This document shows, one piece after another, positions 58,649 to 64,000 of a stretch of 64,000 bases of DNA (position 1 is its first letter; the number at the start of each line of letters is the position of its first letter). The notes beneath the pieces were generated by a model that worked only from the letters and a program-made list of their open reading frames with translations, had not been told where the DNA came from and ran no database searches. The stretch comes from Hymenobacter negativus. GTDB taxonomy: Bacteria > Bacteroidota > Bacteroidia > Cytophagales > Hymenobacteraceae. A program made the position numbers and the translations under genes. The stretch covers positions 372,001 to 436,000 of the forward strand of contig NZ_JAGETZ010000001.1 of NCBI RefSeq assembly GCF_017571495.1. The letters are read 5' to 3'.

Positions 58649-60553
58649 ATGATACCTTCTCCTATTATCCGCCTGCTGCTGCGCCGTTTTGCGTTGTTGA
58701 TGGCCGTTTATACGCTACTCCGATTTTGTTTCTATTGCTTCAACCTCGTCACGTTTCGGGGCATTGGCTTTGGCTCGGTGGCGCTGGCATTTGTGCACGG
58801 GCTGCGGTTTGATGTAGCGGCACTGCTGTGGCTGAACCTACCACTGGTGCTGGCGTCGCTGCTGGTACCGGTGACGGCGCGGCGCGGGCAGCAGTGGCTG
58901 CGCGGGCTGTTTGTACTGCTCAATATTCCGGGCTTCCTGCTCAACGTTATTGATTTTGAGTATTTCAAGTTCATCGGGCGGCGGCTGAGCAATGAGTGGC
59001 ACACCATCGGGCACGATATTGCGCAGCAGGCCGGCCAGATTGGCTTGCAATACATTTACCTGCTGCCGCCGCTGCTGCTGCTCGTGTACCTGCTGTGGCG
59101 CTTCTGCCCCATGCCTACACCGGCAGAGCTGGCCACCGAGCCCAGCCGGCGGCCGTGGCTGCAACGCAGCCTGGAGTTTGTGCTGGCGGTAGGCCTGGTG
59201 GTGCTGGGCCTGCGCGGTGGCTGGCAGCTCAAGCCCTTGCGCACCGGCACGGCGTTCGATTTGCAGCCTGCCGTGCTCGGCCACCTGGCCCTGAACAGCA
59301 CGTTCACGGTGCTGAAATCCTTTGATGAGGTGGCGGTGGAACGCGTCAGCTACTTCCCGGCCACAACCAAGCTACGCCCCGCGCTGGCCGAGCCGGTGCT
59401 GCCCACCCGACCACCTGTGCCACCCGATAACGTGGTGGTCCTGCTGCTGGAAAGCTTTGGCTCGGAATACACCGGCGTAGAAAATAATGGTCAGGGCAGC
59501 TTCACGCCCTTTTTCGATTCGCTGGTCACAGTGTCGGGGGCACGCTTCATGCGGGAGAACTACGCCAACGGCCGGCGTTCCATTGAGGCACTGCCGGCCG
59601 TGCTTTCGGGCCTGCCTTCGCTGATGGACGAGCCCTTTATCACCTCCAGCTTTCAGACGGCGGAGCTGCATGGGCTGGGCGAAATCCTGGGCCGCCACGG
59701 CTATAACACGGCCATGTACCACGCCGGCGCCAATGGTACGATGGGTTTCGACATGTTTGCGGGCATTGCGGGCATGCAGCATTATTATGGCCTGAATGAA
59801 TACCCTGGCGGGGCCGCCAGCCCCGATTACGATGGGCACTGGGGCATTTTTGACGAGCCCTATCTGCAGTACTTCAACCACCAGCTTACGGCCACCAAGC
59901 AGCCGTTTCTGGCCACGCTTTTCACGCTCAGCGCGCACGAGCCGTTCTCGCTGCCCGCTAAGTACAAGGGCAAGTTTCCGAAGGGCACGCAACCCATTCA
60001 CCCCACTGTGGCCTACGCTGACATGGCCCTACGGCGCTTTTTTCGGGCGGCCAGTAAGGAGTTGTGGTATGCCAACACGCTTTTCGTGCTCACGGCCGAC
60101 CACACCTCGCAAACGGACCGACCGGGCTACCAAAACCCGCTCGGTTACCACAAAACGCCCCTGCTGCTCTTCCGCCCCGGCCACCCACTACCGGCCGTCG
60201 ATGCCCACCGCATCACCGAGCAGGTAGACGTGCCGGCCTCAGTGCTCGACGTCCTGGGCCTGCCCCAGGAGCAAAAGGCACTGCTGCCGTTCGGCTCTTC
60301 GGTGTTTGAAACGGCTAGCCCCGGCCGCGCCATTTTCCGCGACGGCGACTCGTACTACCTCGTGCATTCCGACTTTGTAACCGAGCTCACCAACAAGAAT
60401 GAGGTGCGACTCTACCCCTACAAAACCCATTTTATTCCCAATGAGCCGGTGGCTAACCCCGACCCGGCGCTGGTGAAAAAGTACGGCAATGAGCTGCGCG
60501 CCTGCGTACAGTTTTACGTGAACGGACTGCTGGACAACCGGCTGTATAAATAG
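58649..60553 (+). CDS. LTA synthase/phosphoglycerol transferase-like sulfatase-fold membrane enzyme
   Basis: The 634-residue protein has five membrane helices in the first ~190 residues (from LLLRRFALLMAVYTLLRF to LEFVLAVGLVVLGLR). A periplasmic sulfatase-fold domain follows: VVVLLLESFGSEYTG (metal Glu), NGRRSIEALPAVLSG with the probable nucleophile Ser, GYNTAMYHAG, and LTADHTSQTD (metal Asp and His). Relatives transfer phosphoglycerol or phosphoethanolamine to envelope glycans. Gram-negative bacteria have no lipoteichoic acid, so the acceptor is unknown. It is adjacent to glycosyltransferases but separated by ~230 bases. Confidence 0.88.
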   Translation: MIPSPIIRLLLRRFALLMAVYTLLRFCFYCFNLVTFRGIGFGSVALAFVHGLRFDVAALLWLNLPLVLASLLVPVTARRGQQWLRGLFVLLNIPGFLLNVIDFEYFKFIGRRLSNEWHTIGHDIAQQAGQIGLQYIYLLPPLLLLVYLLWRFCPMPTPAELATEPSRRPWLQRSLEFVLAVGLVVLGLRGGWQLKPLRTGTAFDLQPAVLGHLALNSTFTVLKSFDEVAVERVSYFPATTKLRPALAEPVLPTRPPVPPDNVVVLLLESFGSEYTGVENNGQGSFTPFFDSLVTVSGARFMRENYANGRRSIEALPAVLSGLPSLMDEPFITSSFQTAELHGLGEILGRHGYNTAMYHAGANGTMGFDMFAGIAGMQHYYGLNEYPGGAASPDYDGHWGIFDEPYLQYFNHQLTATKQPFLATLFTLSAHEPFSLPAKYKGKFPKGTQPIHPTVAYADMALRRFFRAASKELWYANTLFVLTADHTSQTDRPGYQNPLGYHKTPLLLFRPGHPLPAVDAHRITEQVDVPASVLDVLGLPQEQKALLPFGSSVFETASPGRAIFRDGDSYYLVHSDFVTELTNKNEVRLYPYKTHFIPNEPVANPDPALVKKYGNELRACVQFYVNGLLDNRLYK

Positions 60554-60696
60554 AGCCTGCGCAGCATAATTTTTATCGCTATTTTTTGTACACTTAATAT
60601 TTTTAGGTAAGTGCAGGGCAAATAGTGCCCTGTATTTGAGGCACTAATTGAACGCATGCAATAATCATTATACTAAGGCACCTGACTTACTAATAT

Positions 60697-60742
60697 GACA
60701 TGTTTATGTCATACCGCCGCATTGGTATAAGCCGGACATTTG
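60697..60742 (+). promoter_or_regulatory. Shared operator/promoter motif, copy 4 (upstream of glycosyltransferases)
   Basis: GACATGTTTATGTCATACC holds a perfect dyad GACAT-GTTT-ATGTC, with CATACC (60710) exactly 29 bases before TTTG (60739) and the dyad 42 bases before it. The -7 candidate is GACATTTG. Transcription would start ~40 bases before the glycosyltransferase ATG. This is the cleanest copy of the motif. Confidence 0.6.
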
Positions 60743-60785
60743 TTCTTTTCCCCGGCGCGCGGGAGTTTAACTTTCAGGTCTTTGC

Positions 60786-61934
60786 ATGCGTTTCAGTGTC
60801 ATTAGCTCCTGCATACTACCCTGGGGCGGCAGCGAGGAGCTATGGACCGAGGCGGCCCTTCACCTGCAGCAGGCCGGACACCAGGTTGCAGTCCTCAAAA
60901 CGGCCTTCGATGCGCAGCATCCTCGCATTCGGCAGTTGCGGGCCACGGGGTGCACAGTAACAGGACTAGCCCAACAACCGACACTCGCCAAGCGCCTGCT
61001 CAACCGGGCGCTGCCCGCCCACCGGCAGTGGACGCCCAGCAGCAGCCAGCTAGCACAGGTCCGGCGCCACCTTCAGCAGCAGCAGCCCGACCTTGCGGTG
61101 GTGGCCCAGGGTTCCAACTTTGACGGGCTTGCATTTGCCGACATCTGCCGATGCCTCAAGCAGCCCTTTGTAGTGATAGCCCAAAAGGCGGCCGAAGTGC
61201 TCTTTCCCCCGGTTCATCAGCGTGAAATGGCCCGCCTGGCCTACCGCGCCGCCCGGCACTGCTATTTCGTATCGCGGCACAACCTGACGGTAACCCAGCA
61301 CCAGCTGGGCCAGGTGCTCGACCACGCCAGCGTCGTTCCGAACCCCTTCAACGTACCCTACGCCGGGGAGCTGCCCTGGCCGCCAGCCACCGCCATAATG
61401 CGGCTGGCCTGCGTGGCCCGGCTGGAAGTATTCGACAAGGGCCAGGACATTCTGCTGCAAGTACTGGCCCTGCCCAAGTGGCGGCAGCGGCCCCTGCACG
61501 TTTCTTTTTTCGGGCACGGCGGCGACGAACCGGCCCTGCGGGACATGGCGGCGCTACTCGGCCTACACGACCGTGTGACCTGGGCCGGACAGGTGCCGGA
61601 CATCACCACCGTATGGGCCAGTCACCACGCCCTGGTATTGCCCTCCCGCTACGAGGGCCTGCCCCTGGCCCTGACCGAGGCCATGCTTTGCGGCCGGCCG
61701 GCCATTGCCACTGCCGCCGGCGGCACGGCCGAGCTGCTGGTGGATAACGAAACGGGCTTTCTGGCCGGGGCCGCCACCGTGGCGGCCCTTGATGAGGCCC
61801 TGGAGCGGGCGTGGGGCAGCTACGCCGACTGGCCAGTCGTGGGGCGGCGGGCGGCCGCGCACGCCCGCGCCCAACTGCCTCCCGCCCCCGGCGAACAACT
61901 GGGTCGGCATCTACTTCAGCTGCTTCATAATTGA
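60786..61934 (+). CDS. GT4-type glycosyltransferase
   Basis: The 382-residue cytosolic enzyme begins MRFSVISSCILPWGGSEEL, the Gly-rich acceptor loop of GT-B enzymes. It carries the GT4 donor-site block LPSRYEGLPLALTEAMLCGR followed by GGTAELL, with the retaining-enzyme E(x7)E pattern. VARLEVFDKGQDILL precedes it. It probably adds a sugar during surface polysaccharide synthesis. The donor and acceptor are unknown. It leads a two-gene run with the GT2 gene downstream and has the shared promoter motif upstream. Confidence 0.9.
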   Translation: MRFSVISSCILPWGGSEELWTEAALHLQQAGHQVAVLKTAFDAQHPRIRQLRATGCTVTGLAQQPTLAKRLLNRALPAHRQWTPSSSQLAQVRRHLQQQQPDLAVVAQGSNFDGLAFADICRCLKQPFVVIAQKAAEVLFPPVHQREMARLAYRAARHCYFVSRHNLTVTQHQLGQVLDHASVVPNPFNVPYAGELPWPPATAIMRLACVARLEVFDKGQDILLQVLALPKWRQRPLHVSFFGHGGDEPALRDMAALLGLHDRVTWAGQVPDITTVWASHHALVLPSRYEGLPLALTEAMLCGRPAIATAAGGTAELLVDNETGFLAGAATVAALDEALERAWGSYADWPVVGRRAAAHARAQLPPAPGEQLGRHLLQLLHN

Positions 61935-61997
61935 CTGCTGCACACACGCAATAGGCGCTACTACCCCCTGACTCTACTACGTAAACTTTACTGCTAC

Positions 61998-62984
61998 ATG
62001 CAAACCGGTTTAGTCTCCATCATTATCCCGACGTATAACCGGGCTCATCTGGTTGCCGATGCCATTCGCAGCGTACTGACCCAGGACTATCCGTATAAGC
62101 AGCTGATTATCATCGACGACGGCTCGACCGATGATACCCGCCGGGTGGTCAGCAGTTTCGCGGAAGTGGAGTATTACTACCAAGACAACCAGGGCCAGGC
62201 TGCGGCCCGCAACGCCGGCCTGCGCCGGTGTCGGGGCGAGTACATCGCTTCGCTCGACTCGGACGATATCTGGGACCCTACCTTTCTGAGCAGCGGCCTC
62301 CGGCAGATGCAGCCGGAGGTGAACCTTGTGTTTATGAACTGGCAGGTTAGCAATAGCCACAATGGGCTAGAGATTTTTTTCCAGCGCGCAGCGGCGCGGC
62401 GGCGCTACTTCACGCGGGCCGTGGGCGACTGGTGGCACCTGGATGCCGCCCAGAGCCGGCGCCTGATGCTGGAAACCTGCCCCGCACCGTCTTCGGCCCT
62501 CATCATCCGCCGCAGCGCCATGCCCGAGAGCTGGAACGAGCAGATGCTCATTGCTGACGACTGGTGCCTGCTGCTCGACATTGTGATGAACCAGCCCACA
62601 ACTGTCCTTTTCACGATGGTGCCGCACTGGCTAAAGCGCGTGCACGGCGAAAACATCTACGACGGCCGTGATTATGTAGCCGTGGCAGAGGAATTGAGCT
62701 CGCATGATGAGCCCCTGCTGCTGCTGCGCTACCGATCGCAGCTAAGCCGGCGCGAGGTGGTGATTTTTCGGCAGCGCCAGGCAGAGCACCACGTCAACTA
62801 TGCCTACAACAGCTACAAGGTCCGCGATAAGGCCGCCCTGCTGCGCCATATGGCCACGGCCTTTCAACTGGCGCCGCTGGCCACCGGCTGGCGCATTGCG
62901 CACGAGGTGCTGAACTACGGCAGAACCTATTTTGCCAAAACTCCCATAAAAATTCCGGCCCGGCGCTACGCCCCTTCCGCATGA
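61998..62984 (+). CDS. GT2-type glycosyltransferase
   Basis: The 328-residue protein has the GT-A fold: SIIIPTYNRAHLVADAIRS, IIDDGSTDDT with the nucleotide-binding Asp pair, AAARNAGLRRCRGEYIASLD and the DxD-type SDDIWDP. The C-terminal ~100 residues are helical. No membrane helix is apparent. It probably works with the GT4 enzyme on the same polysaccharide. Its last 19 bases overlap the end of the convergent UbiA gene. Confidence 0.9.
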   Translation: MQTGLVSIIIPTYNRAHLVADAIRSVLTQDYPYKQLIIIDDGSTDDTRRVVSSFAEVEYYYQDNQGQAAARNAGLRRCRGEYIASLDSDDIWDPTFLSSGLRQMQPEVNLVFMNWQVSNSHNGLEIFFQRAAARRRYFTRAVGDWWHLDAAQSRRLMLETCPAPSSALIIRRSAMPESWNEQMLIADDWCLLLDIVMNQPTTVLFTMVPHWLKRVHGENIYDGRDYVAVAEELSSHDEPLLLLRYRSQLSRREVVIFRQRQAEHHVNYAYNSYKVRDKAALLRHMATAFQLAPLATGWRIAHEVLNYGRTYFAKTPIKIPARRYAPSA

Positions 62985-63973
62985 TGCCGCCGGATTTTAC
63001 CACTGAGTACAGCCAGGGCCCTGCCCCAGAGCCGCAGCCGTTGCCAGCTGTGCACGCCAAACAGCAGGCCGTGCAGGGCGAGCACCCCAGCATCGGCGGG
63101 GTAGCGCCACACCTGCGCCAGCAGCAGCGCCAGTGGATAATAGACTTCGTAATACTCGTTGAGCAGGATGTGCTGGCCGGCCTGGGGCTGGGCGATAACC
63201 ACCGGCTGCCGCCACACGCGGGCGCGCAGCCCCGTCAGGACGCCGTAGAGCCCCAGCCCCAGGTAGGCCAGCGGCTGCCGGAGCAGGTAGAGCAGCCCCA
63301 GCAGGGCCGCGCCTTCCAGCAGCAGGGCGGCCACGGCCAGCCGCCGGCCCGTCGGCGCGCCCCAGCGCACCACGAAGGTGTTTACGCCAGCTTGCGCATC
63401 GTTGGCGGCGTCGCCCAGCTGGTGCCACAGGATGTTGCGCAGCCCGCAGCCCAGTGCCCAAGCACCCACGGCCCCCAGCCACGGGGCGGCGGGTGCTACG
63501 CCCGCCCACTGGCTGACCAGCGTGGCCGTGAGCAGTTGCGGAAACAGGTGGGCCCCGGCGGTATCGGCCAGCAGGCCCCAACCGCTGCGCACCTTGAGGC
63601 GCAGCGGGGGCAGCGAGTACAGCGAATAAGCCACCCAGGCCCCCAGGTAGAGCCCGGCGGCCAGGGGGCTGAGGCGCCAGAAGTACGCGCCAATGGCCAG
63701 GCCAACGCTCGCGCACCCCACCAGGGCTGCCGCCACCACGCGGCCCGATTGCCGGGCCAGGCGGTTGGCCTTGCCGGCCGCGGCGTCGTCGGCCCGGTCG
63801 GTCCAGTCGTTGAGCACGCTGACGTAGGTGGCGCCTACCGTGAGGGCCAGCAGCAACAGCAGGAGCCGGGGCAGCAGGGGCCACAGCGGCACCCGCACAA
63901 CAGTGGCCGTAGCGTAGGCCGTGGCCAGAATTGGGGCGAACTTGTAGGCCCACCACTCGCTGGCCCGCGCCAT
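62966..63973 (-). CDS. UbiA-family prenyltransferase-like membrane protein, possibly incomplete at its 5' end
   Basis: At least 335 residues with about eight membrane helices. The first Asp-rich site is NDWTDRADDAAAGK and the second is DAANDAQAGVNTF, so both Mg-pyrophosphate sites of UbiA enzymes are kept. LYSLPPLRLKVRSGWG lies between them. The family attaches prenyl chains to aromatic or other acceptors in the membrane. The frame stays open through the right edge before the ATG used here (reading AYTLFQ just upstream), so the real start may lie outside the window. The substrate is unknown. Confidence 0.82.
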   Translation of the reverse strand: MARASEWWAYKFAPILATAYATATVVRVPLWPLLPRLLLLLLALTVGATYVSVLNDWTDRADDAAAGKANRLARQSGRVVAAALVGCASVGLAIGAYFWRLSPLAAGLYLGAWVAYSLYSLPPLRLKVRSGWGLLADTAGAHLFPQLLTATLVSQWAGVAPAAPWLGAVGAWALGCGLRNILWHQLGDAANDAQAGVNTFVVRWGAPTGRRLAVAALLLEGAALLGLLYLLRQPLAYLGLGLYGVLTGLRARVWRQPVVIAQPQAGQHILLNEYYEVYYPLALLLAQVWRYPADAGVLALHGLLFGVHSWQRLRLWGRALAVLSGKIRRHHAEGA

Positions 63974-64000
63974 TTGAAACAGGGTGTAGGCCGCCCGCTG

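Noticed and set aside
1..64000. CRISPR arrays, tRNA genes, transposases, integrases or attachment sites
   Set aside because: I read for regularly spaced repeats, cloverleaf signatures and mobile-element proteins and saw none that I could support.

Overview
The window looks like a chromosomal segment of a high-G+C member of the Bacteroidota, most probably Hymenobacter or a close relative (Cytophagales). The reasons are a SusC/SusD pair, type IX secretion-style C-terminal sorting domains, TPR-type sensor kinases paired with NarL-type regulators, DUF1573 and DUF2279 proteins, a fused alpha/beta E1 dehydrogenase, weak Shine-Dalgarno sequences, and several TAnnTTTG-type -7 promoter elements. The genus is inferred from gene content and style, not from a marker gene. 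I saw no tRNA, CRISPR array, transposase, phage gene or origin.

Layout. 1-6.1 kb holds the end of a photolyase gene, a TetR regulator with an AarF/UbiB-type kinase, a cytosolic-looking serpin, a small helical-repeat protein, a dienelactone hydrolase and an Mpo1-like membrane protein, separated by long imperfect inverted repeats. 6.1-15.3 kb holds phhA and a complete minus-strand tryptophan operon, trpE-G-D-C-F-B-A, ending in a DAHP synthase. It is preceded by a previously unlisted 25-codon leader peptide with three consecutive Trp codons, a candidate antiterminator and a rho-independent terminator: a classical attenuator. 15.4-28.4 kb is a glycan-use locus (esterase, SusC, SusD, BadF-type sugar kinase, T9SS-tagged GH13 amylase), with a decayed duplicate of the kinase gene's 5' end.

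28.5-45.3 kb carries a duplicated two-component module. RR1 (31169) and RR2 (39142) are near-copies, and the kinases HK1 (33888) and HK2 (43487) share almost identical catalytic halves but have diverged TPR sensor halves. Between them lie secreted surface proteins and gene remnants. Four places (upstream of RR1, of RR2, of a remnant region before the lectin gene, and of a glycosyltransferase pair at 60.7 kb) share a motif RACAT-N4-ATGYCATACC, with CATACC exactly 29 bases before a TTTG in all four. This looks like a common activated promoter, and is the best candidate for an undescribed regulatory system here.

45.3-64 kb holds an M1 peptidase, a low-G+C DUF4279-like gene, rnpB (RNase P RNA), a cytochrome c with a sorbosone-dehydrogenase-like enzyme, an NtrC-type regulator without a DNA-binding domain, a LuxE-family gene, a fused E1 dehydrogenase, a DUF1573 protein, alanine dehydrogenase, an LTA-synthase-like enzyme, two glycosyltransferases and a UbiA-family gene at the right edge.
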